DNA from: Pedobacter ghigonis | GTDB lineage: Bacteria > Bacteroidota > Bacteroidia > Sphingobacteriales > Sphingobacteriaceae | Length of the DNA: 64,000 nucleotides | Direction: 5' to 3' | Assembly (NCBI RefSeq): GCF_903166585.1 | Contig: NZ_CAESCM010000008.1 | Coordinates: 1 to 64,000 of the forward strand | Part shown: positions 43,183 through 52,462 of the stretch, piece by piece | How positions within the stretch are numbered: position 1 is the stretch's first letter | Layout of the letters: the number at the start of each line of letters is the position of its first letter | Notes under the pieces: model-generated | Database searches by the model: none | The model's input: the letters and a program-made list of their open reading frames with translations, nothing else | What the model was told of the DNA's origin: nothing | Program-made: the position numbers and the translations under genes

Positions 43183-43205
43183 GGTTCGACTCCCTTCGGA
43201 TCCAC
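43183..43205. other. Right att repeat (copy of the ssrA 3' end)
   Basis: Repeats the last bases of tmRNA (31167-31189) with a single C-to-A change at the 18th position. It shows no upstream tRNA-like or tmRNA sequence, as expected for the distal attachment site. Confidence 0.85.
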
Positions 43206-43232
43206 AAAAAACTAGCTACCAGCCAGTTAAAT

Positions 43233-43276
43233 AAAAACACCCAATTTTACACCCAAAAGTGTAGTTCGGTGTTTTT
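43233..43276 (+). terminator. Terminator just outside the right att site, possibly the original ssrA terminator
   Basis: Stem AAAAACACC / GGTGTTTTT enclosing a smaller TACAC/GTGTA hairpin, followed by ATTTTTA. It lies 28 bp after the right att copy and would have followed ssrA before the island inserted. Confidence 0.65.
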
Positions 43277-43398
43277 ATTTTTACTCAAATTAATGCTTTA
43301 ATTTCTACTGGTTACTCAAACCATACGAATCCAACCAAATTAATACATCGCTAACCTAAAGGCAAAGTTATCTTAATATTCCCATAATGTTTGGCATC

Positions 43399-43406
43399 TA
43401 ATTTTG
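43399..43406 (+). promoter_or_regulatory. -7 box (TAATTTTG) of the ECF sigma gene
   Basis: A perfect TAnnTTTG ending 8 bases before ATG 43415. An in-frame TTG at 43391 just upstream is not the start codon. Confidence 0.5.
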
Positions 43407-43414
43407 CTGCCAGC

Positions 43415-43981
43415 ATGAAGGATATATACATAAGCAAAAGCGACGAAGATTTAGTGTCTTTGCTCATCAATGAAGATAGCCTTGCCCTCGAAACCTTATT
43501 TAACAGATATTATCCTACCCTGTGCAAGTTTACCTCTATTTACATCAGGGATTACAGCAAGGCAGAAGAACTCATTGCCGATTTGTTTATGAAATTGTGG
43601 GATAAGCGGAGCGACCTGCAAATTACATCGATCAAAAAATATCTTTTTGCATCGGCCAAGAACCTTTCATTTAACGAAATACAAAGAGTAAAATTAAATA
43701 CGCTGAGTTTAAACGATTACGAGGATAGTTTAAATTTTCCTGATCCCTATTTAAATCCACACGATTTACTTGCCAGCCACGAATCGCATACCGAAATTAT
43801 AGGTTTAATTAATTTATTACCGGAGCGCCAGCGTGAGGTACTTTTAATGAGCCGGTTAGACCTGCTCGAAAAAAACATGATTTCGGAAATATTGGGCATC
43901 TCGGTACGAACAGTAGAAACACTACTATACCAGGCCGTAAAAAATTTCAGGCACCTCGCAGCCGACCGCTCGGCCATTTAA
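43415..43981 (+). CDS. RNA polymerase ECF-type sigma-70 factor
   Basis: A 188-residue sigma factor with region 2 (about 15-90, LETLFNRYYPTLCKFTSIYI and LIADLFMKLWDKR) and region 4 (about 130-182, LINLLPERQREVLLMSRL, ISEILGISVRTVETLL). It is followed 124 bp later by a FecR anti-sigma gene and then SusC/SusD genes, the standard Bacteroidota arrangement for surface-signal-controlled nutrient uptake. ATG 43415 is chosen to begin the normal family N-terminus. It lies just outside the right end of the island. Confidence 0.93.
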   Translation: MKDIYISKSDEDLVSLLINEDSLALETLFNRYYPTLCKFTSIYIRDYSKAEELIADLFMKLWDKRSDLQITSIKKYLFASAKNLSFNEIQRVKLNTLSLNDYEDSLNFPDPYLNPHDLLASHESHTEIIGLINLLPERQREVLLMSRLDLLEKNMISEILGISVRTVETLLYQAVKNFRHLAADRSAI

Positions 43982-44105
43982 CAGTTCACCATTAGCACTA
44001 GTTACCCTTTTCGATCAGGTTAACATTTTCTTAATTATAACTTAACTTTTTCAACTACGTATTCTCTTCCATTATCCTGTCTTCCCTGTAGAACAGCACG
44101 ATTAA

Positions 44106-45113
44106 ATGGACCAGCATTACTATAAATTAATTGAAGATTACAGCAAGAAAACCATACGCAGCGAAGATCTTACCGACTTACTCATCTGGGTTGACAGCAG
44201 TCAGGAGAACCAGCAGATTTTTAGGGAAACCCTTCAAGCCTTTGAAACGGCCGATCAGTTTTTAAATAAGCCTGCCAACCAGCAAAAAAACTGGGCCGCT
44301 ATTCAGCAACATGTAAACAATAGCACGCCTGCGCCAATCGCCAAAATCAGGAAAATTAATTACCGCAAATATCTCAGTATTGCTGCAGCTGTATTGGTTA
44401 TTTTCATGCTGCCAGTCATTTATTTTAAGCTAATCCCTGCTAAATCGGTGGTTCGGGTGGCCTATCACGAAATTTATAACCCGAAGGGACAAAAAAGACT
44501 GGTATCTATGCCCGATGGATCGAATATCTACCTAAACGGTGACAGTAAAATCCGTTACGCTCAAAATTTTAATACCGGTAAAAGAATTGTTTACCTGGAG
44601 GGCGAAGCCTTTTTTGATGTGCAGCACCGGGATAAGCAACCCTTTGTAGTTTACACCGGAAATGTAAGTACCACTGTACTCGGTACATCATTTAACATTA
44701 ACACTTACCAATCGGCCAAAACAATCAGCATAACCGTTCAAACAGGTAAAGTTGGGGTTATTGTTAAAAATAACGGCAAGGCTGCTCCGGTTAAATTTCT
44801 TTTACCTAACGAGCAGCTAAACATTATTAAGGAAAGCGGCCATGCCACAAAAAAAGTGGTAAATGCAAGTGATTTTGATAGCTGGCGGGAGTACAAACTG
44901 TTTTTTTACAATCAGCCACTCAGCGAGATTGCCGATGTAATCAGCCGTGAGTACGATGTAGAAGTTCTCATTAAAAGCGAGCCGCTTAAAACCATGAAAC
45001 TAACAGCAAAATTTAACAAATGTGCAGTAAATCAAATTATGGAAGTGATTGCCAAACTATCTGGCGCAAAATATAAAATCTATGAAAACAAGGTGATTAT
45101 TTATGAACAATAA
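44106..45113 (+). CDS. FecR family anti-sigma factor
   Basis: A 335-residue inner-membrane protein. The cytoplasmic N-terminal part (about 1-85) should bind the ECF sigma; one membrane helix (about 88-107) follows; then a periplasmic FecR domain (about 130-230, PDGSNIYLNGDSKIRYAQNF and VYTGNVSTTVLGTSFNIN) and a C-terminal DUF4974 domain (about 258-330). It relays the state of the outer-membrane SusC receptor to the sigma factor. It lies between the sigma gene and susC in the same direction. Confidence 0.93.
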   Translation: MDQHYYKLIEDYSKKTIRSEDLTDLLIWVDSSQENQQIFRETLQAFETADQFLNKPANQQKNWAAIQQHVNNSTPAPIAKIRKINYRKYLSIAAAVLVIFMLPVIYFKLIPAKSVVRVAYHEIYNPKGQKRLVSMPDGSNIYLNGDSKIRYAQNFNTGKRIVYLEGEAFFDVQHRDKQPFVVYTGNVSTTVLGTSFNINTYQSAKTISITVQTGKVGVIVKNNGKAAPVKFLLPNEQLNIIKESGHATKKVVNASDFDSWREYKLFFYNQPLSEIADVISREYDVEVLIKSEPLKTMKLTAKFNKCAVNQIMEVIAKLSGAKYKIYENKVIIYEQ

Positions 45114-45229
45114 ATTATGGAAATAGATATGGTATAAAGATTACAAAATAAAATGGCCCGAAATGCTGGACACATTCCGGACCCGGAAAACTGTTAAACT
45201 CATTTGAAAAAGTAAAACTTAGTAAAGAT

Positions 45230-48200
45230 ATGAAAATTAATACCAGGTGGTTGAAAAACATCCACCAGTATCACTCAAAACTATTGGTATTGCTGGCCTT
45301 TATTGCCGTTAATACACTCTTATTTACCAATAGTGCAAATGCCCAGTCGGACAAGAAAATCCAATTCGAAGCCGATGGAATTACCTTAAAAAAGGCTTTC
45401 GAAAACCTCGAGAAGCTTAGCGGTAATACCATTGCCTATAACAACACCTTGTTAAACGATCAAAAAAAGGCTTATGTTGCGCGTGGACTACGCCCCCTGA
45501 GCGAGATAATGGATCTGCTTCTTAAAGGATTGCCCTTTAATTACAAAATTAATGCAAATGGCAATATTGTGATTACCGCAAAAAGCCTGGTTTCGGGCAA
45601 ATTAACCGGCGTTGTTGTAGACGAAAACAACGAACCGGTACCAGCTGCCACGATCAAAGTAGTAGAATTGAATGTATTGACGCAAACCAATAACAACGGA
45701 GAGTTTAACCTCAATGTTGCGGCCGGTACTTATACCATCGAGGCCAGGTTTATTTCGTACGAAATTGCCCGGAAACAACAGGTAAAAATAACCAATGGAG
45801 CTACAACAAGGCTTAATTTTCAGCTTAAAGCAGCCGATAATTCGTTAAACGAAGTGGTAGTAACCGCATTGGGCATTAAAAGGCAGGAAAAAGCCCTGGG
45901 TTATGCCGTAACTAAAATAGACAGTACACAATTAACCGATGCGGTATCTACCAACTGGACCGATGCACTTTCGGGTAAAGTGGCCGGTTTAAACCTGATC
46001 AGATCAAACAGTGGCCCTGCAGGTTCAAACAAAATCATTTTAAGGGGCGAAAACAACCTTACAGGCGATAACGAAGCCCTGATTGTATTGGATGGTGTAG
46101 TAATAAACAATAGCGGAGGCAGACGTACAGCAAACAGTTCGGATGGTGTTTACGGTACAGGTAGCGATAACATGCCTGCCGATTACGGAAGCTCAATTAA
46201 CGATATCAATCCGGAAGACATAGAAAGCGTAACAGTACTAAAAGGCCCGGGCGCTGCTGCCCTTTACGGCCAGCGTGGTGCAAACGGAGCCATTATTATT
46301 ACAACCAAATCGGGTAATGCCAAACGTAAAAAAGTAAACATTAAATTTACCTCAAACGGATCTTTTGAAGAAGTAAACCGCTGGCCGGATTTACAATACG
46401 AATATGGTCAGGGTTTAGATGGTGCTGCTTATTATTCGTACGGAACAACTGCCGATGGAGCCAGCACCAGCGGAACCAGTTCTGCTTATGGACCGCGTTT
46501 TGATGGTCAAATGTTTTTCCAATACGATCCGGTTACGCAAACCACCGGTAAAACCAGAACTCCCTGGGTACCCTATAAAAACGAAATCAGAGACTTTTTT
46601 AGCACAGGCGAAAACTTAACCAACTCTTTAAGTTTAGATGGCCGCTTTAAAAACACAACTGCCCGGGTTTCCATTACCAACCAGAATAATACCTGGATTG
46701 TTCCGAAAACCGGCATTGAGCGTACTACGCTTACCCTATCTACCAATACAGATGTAACTTCGAAGTTAAAAATCGCAACCAAAATTAATTACGGTAACCG
46801 TTTTAGCGATAACCTTCCGGGGGCAGGCTATGGTAACCAATCGTTAATGTACTGGTTTATTTTCTGGCAGCCCAATGCCAGTATAGACTGGATTAAAAAT
46901 TACTGGGTTAATGGTAAAGAAAACTTATCCATTAAATATCCTTTCAGTTCGTTTCCGGAAAACCCATACGCCGTGGTTAACGAATTCATTAACAAAACAG
47001 GTCGCAATAATGTAACCGCAAATATCCAGGCCAGCTATCAGTTTACCAAAGAACTAAGCTTGTTGCTGAGGTCCAGTATCGATTACTCATCAGAACAACG
47101 TGCACAAGAGCGCCCTTACGATGCCGGAAGCCGTTTACCTCAGGGATCGGTACGTAAGCAGGATATCCACGCACAGGAAACCAATATCGATTTCTTATTA
47201 AGGTATGATAAAAAAATCAGCAAGGATTTTGGCATCAATGCTACGCTTGGTGGAAGCCAGTTGAGAAATAAATACGATAAATCTGATTTACGTGCCGATG
47301 GCCTTAAAATCCCAAATATTTACGAGCTAACCAATAACTTATATCCGCTGATTTCTATACCAGATACCAGCAGATACCGGATTAACAGTTTTTACGGCGT
47401 ACTATCGGCCAACTACAAAAAATATTTATATTTAGATGTTACCGGCCGTAAAGATTGGAGTAGTGTTTTGGCAACAGCAACCCGGACTGATAATGTTGGA
47501 TTTTTCTATCCTTCAATTAGCTCAAGCTTTATACTTTCAGAGTTTTTTAAGCTGCCTAAATTTGTAAGCTTTGCCAAGTTAAGGGCATCAGTTTCGCAGG
47601 TTGGTAGTGGCGGTACCACACCTTACAGAACTGCCTATACCTATTCGTTAGCGGCCAATGGCACTTATCCGGATAGCTCATTAGTAAACCCTACTATCTT
47701 GCCTAACGAGAACTTAAAGCCTCTTAAAACGACTACCTATGAAGTGGGTACTGAAGTAAGTTTGTTTAAAGGCAGGTTAGGTTTTGATGTGGCTGTTTAT
47801 GCAGGTAACACCAAAAACCAGATTTTAACGCGTATTATCGACCGCTCAACAGGTTACAACCAGGCTTTAATTAATGCCGGCCAGGTAAACAACACCGGTA
47901 TTGAGGTTGCCCTTAATGGAACGCCGATAACCAACAAAAATGGTTTCAAATGGACTGTGAATGCCACTTTTGCTTCAAACTCAAACGTAATTAAAGCTTT
48001 AACCGATAGTTCGATTATTTTACGTACAGGGCCGGTTGCCGGCGGACAGATTGTGGCTAAAGTAGGTGGAAGTATGGGCGATTTATACGGAAGAGGCTAT
48101 GTTCGCGATCCGCAGGGGAATGTGGTTTATGATGCAGCAACCGGTTTTGCGAAAATTACCGATGGTGTAGTTTACCTGGGTAATACCATGCCTAAATATA

Positions 48201-48727
48201 AATTTAGTATCGGAAGTAATTTTGCCTATCGCAATTTTAGCCTTAATGTATTGTTCGATGCCCAGGTTGGTGCAGTTGCGCACTCTTTGTTAAACTACAA
48301 AATGGTTGAGCAAGGTAAATTAACCAGCACCCTGCCAGGTAGGTACAACGGTATTATTGGTAATGGTGTAGTACAACTGGCCGATGGCTCTTACGTACCC
48401 AATACCACAGTTGCTTATGATATTGATGAGTACTACCGTTCGCACATGGGTGCCGATAATGCCGAAGGAAGCACATTCAGCACTGATTTCATCAAATTCA
48501 GGGAAGCATCATTAAATTATAAGTTTAACCCTAAATTCTTAAGAAAATTAGGCCTTTCATCTGCAACCTTAGGGGTATACGGACGTAACCTTTTCATCTG
48601 GTCGCCATGGCCGATGTTTGATCCTGAGTTTGGTACACTTAGCGGCTCTGATATTGTTACCGGTTTCGAAATCGGTCAGTTTCCTTCAACCCGAACTTAT
48701 GGTTTCAATCTATCAATAGGCATATAA
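45230..48727 (+). CDS. SusC/RagA-type TonB-dependent outer-membrane transporter with STN domain
   Basis: A 1165-residue transporter. It has a signal region (about 1-40, ending SANAQS) and an STN (secretin/TonB N-terminal) domain at about 43-115, which in such receptors contacts the FecR anti-sigma factor. A carboxypeptidase-regulatory-like domain (about 118-195, SGKLTGVVVDENNEPVPAAT), a plug (about 205-330, ending VLKGPGAAALYGQRGANGAI) and a C-terminal beta-barrel follow. It moves large nutrients across the outer membrane together with the SusD-like lipoprotein 11 bp downstream. The substrate is unknown; no glycan-degrading enzyme is in this operon. Confidence 0.94.
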   Translation: MKINTRWLKNIHQYHSKLLVLLAFIAVNTLLFTNSANAQSDKKIQFEADGITLKKAFENLEKLSGNTIAYNNTLLNDQKKAYVARGLRPLSEIMDLLLKGLPFNYKINANGNIVITAKSLVSGKLTGVVVDENNEPVPAATIKVVELNVLTQTNNNGEFNLNVAAGTYTIEARFISYEIARKQQVKITNGATTRLNFQLKAADNSLNEVVVTALGIKRQEKALGYAVTKIDSTQLTDAVSTNWTDALSGKVAGLNLIRSNSGPAGSNKIILRGENNLTGDNEALIVLDGVVINNSGGRRTANSSDGVYGTGSDNMPADYGSSINDINPEDIESVTVLKGPGAAALYGQRGANGAIIITTKSGNAKRKKVNIKFTSNGSFEEVNRWPDLQYEYGQGLDGAAYYSYGTTADGASTSGTSSAYGPRFDGQMFFQYDPVTQTTGKTRTPWVPYKNEIRDFFSTGENLTNSLSLDGRFKNTTARVSITNQNNTWIVPKTGIERTTLTLSTNTDVTSKLKIATKINYGNRFSDNLPGAGYGNQSLMYWFIFWQPNASIDWIKNYWVNGKENLSIKYPFSSFPENPYAVVNEFINKTGRNNVTANIQASYQFTKELSLLLRSSIDYSSEQRAQERPYDAGSRLPQGSVRKQDIHAQETNIDFLLRYDKKISKDFGINATLGGSQLRNKYDKSDLRADGLKIPNIYELTNNLYPLISIPDTSRYRINSFYGVLSANYKKYLYLDVTGRKDWSSVLATATRTDNVGFFYPSISSSFILSEFFKLPKFVSFAKLRASVSQVGSGGTTPYRTAYTYSLAANGTYPDSSLVNPTILPNENLKPLKTTTYEVGTEVSLFKGRLGFDVAVYAGNTKNQILTRIIDRSTGYNQALINAGQVNNTGIEVALNGTPITNKNGFKWTVNATFASNSNVIKALTDSSIILRTGPVAGGQIVAKVGGSMGDLYGRGYVRDPQGNVVYDAATGFAKITDGVVYLGNTMPKYKFSIGSNFAYRNFSLNVLFDAQVGAVAHSLLNYKMVEQGKLTSTLPGRYNGIIGNGVVQLADGSYVPNTTVAYDIDEYYRSHMGADNAEGSTFSTDFIKFREASLNYKFNPKFLRKLGLSSATLGVYGRNLFIWSPWPMFDPEFGTLSGSDIVTGFEIGQFPSTRTYGFNLSIGI

Positions 48728-48738
48728 TCTTTAAAAAA

Positions 48739-50313
48739 ATGAGAAAGAATCTATATAAAGTTATTGCAGTTTTAGGCATAGCCATTACAACGCTTTCTGC
48801 CTGCGATAAAGATTTTCAGGAGGTTAATATCGATCCGATCAATATCCTGTCAACTACTCCCGATAAATTACTGGCCCCGGCATTAGTGAACACCCTCACG
48901 CCCGGTATGAGCCGTAACCGCAATTTTAATAACGAGCTGATGCAGGTAACGGTAAGCATTAGCGATGGCGATGGTACGGTATTCAGGTATGAGTACAGAA
49001 ACACCTATTCAGACTATTTATGGAATGCCTGGTACGTGCAGTTAACTAATTTTAAGGATGTTTATAAACTGGCCAGCAAACCCGGAAAGGAAAATAAATC
49101 GTATCAGGGTATTTCTTTGGTATGCCAGTCGTGGGTTTATTCCATGCTATCCGATACCTATGGTGATATCCCCTACTTCCACTCTAACGATGGTAGCACG
49201 GGTGTTTTAGAACCTGCTTTTGATAAACAACAGGACATATACCTGGATATGTTTAAAAAACTGGAAGAAGCCAATACGTTATTAAGTGTGGGTGCGGCTA
49301 TTACACCATCGAGCGACCCTGTTTTTAATGGAAATATTGCCAAATGGCGTAAGTTTTGTAATTCTTTATACCTGCGTTTATTGCTAAGGGTTTCGGGTAA
49401 AGCCGAAGTGTCGGCACAGGCAATTGCTAAAATAAAGGAAATAGTAGATACCAATCCGGCTAACTACCCGGTTATGGCGAGCAATGCAGAATCGGCCACG
49501 CTAAAATGGACCGGCTTAACTGGTACCGATCCTTTTGTTAATCCATACGTAAATGGTGTAAGGGTGCAGGATTTCAGGTCGCCGGCCATTGGCAGTTTCT
49601 TTATCGATCATTTAAGGGATTGGGCCGACCCGCGTATCGATATTTCTACCGCAAACGGCTATGCCAACAATGGCATAAACAGGCTGGGTATTGCTCAGGG
49701 TAGTACAGGTGGTTTTAAAGGTGTGCCAAGTGGTTACTTAGTTGGCGCAGGCGTATTAAAAGAATCTTATTTCTATTCTTACGATCAAACGAGTTCGAGT
49801 GTTGCCATTGGTGCACGGTCGTTACAACAATCGCCACTAACGGGTATTTTAATGAACTATGCCGAGTTGCAGTTTATACTGGCAGAGGCGGCTGTAAAAG
49901 GCTGGATTAACGGTTCGGCAGAAACTTATTACAACACCGGTATTGCTAATGCCATTAACTATTGGGTACCATCGTTTCCAACAACGATTTCATCATCGAA
50001 ATTTACAGACTATGTAACTAATGCCGATATCGATTGGAATAATACGTTATCAACCGATGAAAAAATGGAGCAAATCCATCTTCAAAAGTATTATGCCTTG
50101 TTTTTGGTTGATATGCAACAGTGGTTCGAATACAGAAGAACCGGACACCCGATTTTACCTAAAGGTCCGGGTTTAAGAAATGGAGGTGTAATGCCTGCCA
50201 GAATGGTATATCCTGTTTACGTACAATCTGCAAATCCAACCAATTATCAAAAAGCAGTAAGCGCGCAAGGTGCCGATGTGATTTCGACACAAGTTTGGTG
50301 GCAAAAACCCTAG
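48739..50313 (+). CDS. SusD/RagB-family outer-membrane lipoprotein
   Basis: A 524-residue lipoprotein (lipobox TTLSAC, cysteine 22) of the SusD-like nutrient-binding type, rich in helices with TPR-like units (e.g. SLVCQSWVYSMLSDTYGDIPYF and LMNYAELQFILAEAA). It caps the SusC barrel and captures the substrate at the cell surface. Its sequence falls in the SusD-like_2 group, often seen with peptide or non-glycan uptake. It is 11 bp after susC and 24 bp before the DUF5689 gene. Confidence 0.92.
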   Translation: MRKNLYKVIAVLGIAITTLSACDKDFQEVNIDPINILSTTPDKLLAPALVNTLTPGMSRNRNFNNELMQVTVSISDGDGTVFRYEYRNTYSDYLWNAWYVQLTNFKDVYKLASKPGKENKSYQGISLVCQSWVYSMLSDTYGDIPYFHSNDGSTGVLEPAFDKQQDIYLDMFKKLEEANTLLSVGAAITPSSDPVFNGNIAKWRKFCNSLYLRLLLRVSGKAEVSAQAIAKIKEIVDTNPANYPVMASNAESATLKWTGLTGTDPFVNPYVNGVRVQDFRSPAIGSFFIDHLRDWADPRIDISTANGYANNGINRLGIAQGSTGGFKGVPSGYLVGAGVLKESYFYSYDQTSSSVAIGARSLQQSPLTGILMNYAELQFILAEAAVKGWINGSAETYYNTGIANAINYWVPSFPTTISSSKFTDYVTNADIDWNNTLSTDEKMEQIHLQKYYALFLVDMQQWFEYRRTGHPILPKGPGLRNGGVMPARMVYPVYVQSANPTNYQKAVSAQGADVISTQVWWQKP

Positions 50314-50337
50314 TTAAGGATCATTAATACAATTAAA

Positions 50338-51927
50338 ATGAAAAAGATAATAGCTTATAGCATAATTTTATTTGCAGTTCCGTTATTCTGGCTGAGCTGT
50401 AAAAAATCGAATTACCCGGGCGGCACCATCAGCTCCTACATTCCGATATTTGATTTAAGGAGCCTGTACAAAGGTTCTGATGTTACTTTAAGTACCGATA
50501 ATATGTTTGGTTCTACCAGCCTGGCTGCCGTAGTAATTTCTGATCATTCGGGTAAGAATTTGCCTGCTGGATTGCTTATCGTACAGGATAAACGCCGGTT
50601 ATCGCAACTTAGGGGAATTGCTATTCCGATTGGCGCCGATGCGGCTAAATATGTTCCCGGCGATTCGGTTCACATCAATATCGAAGGAGGAGTATTAAAA
50701 CGTGTGGATGGCATACTTCAGGTTACCGGTATTTCTCCCAATAACATAGAGAAAAAAGCTTCTAAAATAATAATCCCACCTAATCAGGTACCCAGTTCTT
50801 TTATTCTGGCCGATCCGGAGAAATATGAAAGTACACTGGTTGCTATTGTAAAAGGAGGTTTCGATCCCCTACCTTCTCCAACAGATATCCTGCAAGGCGA
50901 TAAGCTGGTAAACGATGGTTTTGATAACATTACCTTACATACCGAAGCAGCAGCAAGTTTTGCAAGCAGATCATTGCCTATTAGTGCCAATTTTTATGGT
51001 ATCGTGTTTAATACTGTTGATGCGAAGGGAAATTTAAAACCGCAACACCGCCTGCGTACCGTTTCAGATATTGCCATTTTAAGTTCTACGATTGAAATTC
51101 CTGATGCCATAATCACGGGTTGGATTGCCGATCCGATGGGTACTGATGCCAATAATGAGTATATCCAGTTTTTGGCAACTAAAAACATTAATTTTGCAGA
51201 AACACCTTTCTCGGTAGTTACCACCAATAACGCTGGTGCATCAACCCCCCAAATTTATCCAACATCGGGCTGGGCATTAGGCGATTTGAGGACCTATAAA
51301 TTTAACCTGACAAGCGGTACTGTTTCGAAAGGACAATTCTTTTATGTAGGTGGCTCAAATAAACTGATTAATAGTACCAGTTCTACCAGTATTGCTTCAT
51401 CTAAATGGATCAGATCTTTCAATTACTCAACTACCAATGGTGATGGCTTTGGTACCAAAACCAGCAACTTACTGGCAAACAGCGGTAACGCCTACGGAAT
51501 TGCTATATTCCAGGGAACCACTGTTGATGTAAATACCAAACCGATTGATGTTGTATTTGTGGCAGCGGGCGGGCAGCTGTATCAGGCTGGTCCGCCAGAG
51601 GCAGGTTACCGTATTGCCAATACCGATTATTATGACATTATTAATCCGATAACACTGGCTTCGCAACCATTTTACAGATCAGGCTCTAACACTTTAAATT
51701 TTGCTTACCACCCTAATGCAGTACCCGATCAGGGATATTATTATAAGCTCGGTGGCGTATATAGCGTTACTTTAGGTAAATGGGTTAAAGCCCGTACTGC
51801 AAATTACCTGCAGTTGAGTAAAACCTCAACAATTTCGGCCATAGAGCAGGAGCATTATGTACAAACCATAGATGGTTCAGGAAATATGGTAAAAACAGAT
51901 ACCATACCACCAACCCGAATTAAATAA
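50338..51927 (+). CDS. DUF5689 lipoprotein
   Basis: A 529-residue lipoprotein (lipobox LSC at about 21, WLSCKKSNYPG). The first ~250 residues match DUF5689 (IPIFDLRSLYKGSDVTLS, then KASKIIIPPNQVPSSFI), seen in surface proteins encoded next to SusC/D. The rest is beta-rich, possibly lamin-tail or choice-of-anchor type. It probably binds substrate or supports the SusC/D complex. It is the last gene of the operon and is followed by a strong terminator. Confidence 0.85.
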   Translation: MKKIIAYSIILFAVPLFWLSCKKSNYPGGTISSYIPIFDLRSLYKGSDVTLSTDNMFGSTSLAAVVISDHSGKNLPAGLLIVQDKRRLSQLRGIAIPIGADAAKYVPGDSVHINIEGGVLKRVDGILQVTGISPNNIEKKASKIIIPPNQVPSSFILADPEKYESTLVAIVKGGFDPLPSPTDILQGDKLVNDGFDNITLHTEAAASFASRSLPISANFYGIVFNTVDAKGNLKPQHRLRTVSDIAILSSTIEIPDAIITGWIADPMGTDANNEYIQFLATKNINFAETPFSVVTTNNAGASTPQIYPTSGWALGDLRTYKFNLTSGTVSKGQFFYVGGSNKLINSTSSTSIASSKWIRSFNYSTTNGDGFGTKTSNLLANSGNAYGIAIFQGTTVDVNTKPIDVVFVAAGGQLYQAGPPEAGYRIANTDYYDIINPITLASQPFYRSGSNTLNFAYHPNAVPDQGYYYKLGGVYSVTLGKWVKARTANYLQLSKTSTISAIEQEHYVQTIDGSGNMVKTDTIPPTRIK

Positions 51928-51936
51928 AATACCATT

Positions 51937-51977
51937 AACCACAAAGAAAACCGATTGGGCTTTCTTTGTGGTTTTTT
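51937..51977 (+). terminator. Intrinsic terminator of the SusC/D operon
   Basis: An AACCACAAAGAAA / TTTCTTTGTGGTT stem with an ~11-base loop, followed by TTTTC. It starts 9 bp after the DUF5689 stop codon. Confidence 0.88.
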
Positions 51978-52024
51978 CATGTTTGGCTAATCCTTAAGAC
52001 AAGATCTTACTTATTTTTTTATCA

Positions 52025-52396
52025 TCAATATATCTTGTAACCAGCCTTAAGCAAAATTTCACGCAATAAAAGAAGACTTTTGGGTCCGAGCCCTCTGATC
52101 GTTTTCAAGCGGTTCAAAGTATAATTTTCTGCAAAAAAAGCTATTGAAATTTCTTCTACAGATGAAAATGGTATTTTTCTATAGGCCGTTTCAGACTCCA
52201 AAAAAAATTTAACTGCACAGAGCACCCTATCAGTTGCATGTTTTTGAAGAAAATCGATTAAAGTTGGTTCCGAAGCATTGATTTCGGGGCGTTTGGCTGC
52301 AATCCCTATAGTGGTTAGGGTATGCTGTATCTGCATGTGAAAAATGTTAATTTTTTCAAGTGCTTCTAAATATTCATTATAGTTAATCTTATCCAT
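52025..52396 (-). CDS. Small protein with a C-terminal helix-hairpin-helix motif
   Basis: A 123-residue soluble protein, probably all helical. The C-terminus, YTLNRLKTIRGLGPKSLLLL, resembles the helix-hairpin-helix of the RNA polymerase alpha C-terminal domain and other DNA-binding HhH modules. The N-terminal ~90 residues are not recognised. It is 66 bp downstream of the fucosidase gene on the same strand. A nucleic-acid-binding role is likely but not proven. Confidence 0.65.
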   Translation of the reverse strand: MDKINYNEYLEALEKINIFHMQIQHTLTTIGIAAKRPEINASEPTLIDFLQKHATDRVLCAVKFFLESETAYRKIPFSSVEEISIAFFAENYTLNRLKTIRGLGPKSLLLLREILLKAGYKIY

Positions 52397-52462
52397 CAGA
52401 AAATTTGGTTATTTCCATCTCAGAGCGCTGAAAAGCTTTCCATCCAAAAATGCCCAATACCT

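Larger units (their letters stand above)
31190..43205. mobile_element. Genomic island integrated into ssrA (~12 kb)
   Basis: Bounded by the two att-like repeats. Next to ssrA it begins with a decayed tyrosine recombinase gene, followed by a truncated DUF932 gene. The cargo (32.8-42 kb) is visibly more A/T rich than the flanking core genes, with several genes starting at unusual codons, and encodes secreted or membrane proteins of unusual types. No conjugation or replication genes and no intact integrase are seen, so it is probably no longer mobile by itself. Outside the right repeat, ordinary core-like SusC/D genes resume. Confidence 0.8.

Noticed and set aside
31168..43205. Island read as a prophage or conjugative element
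   Set aside because: No capsid, tail, relaxase or type IV secretion genes are present; only integrase and DUF932 remnants.
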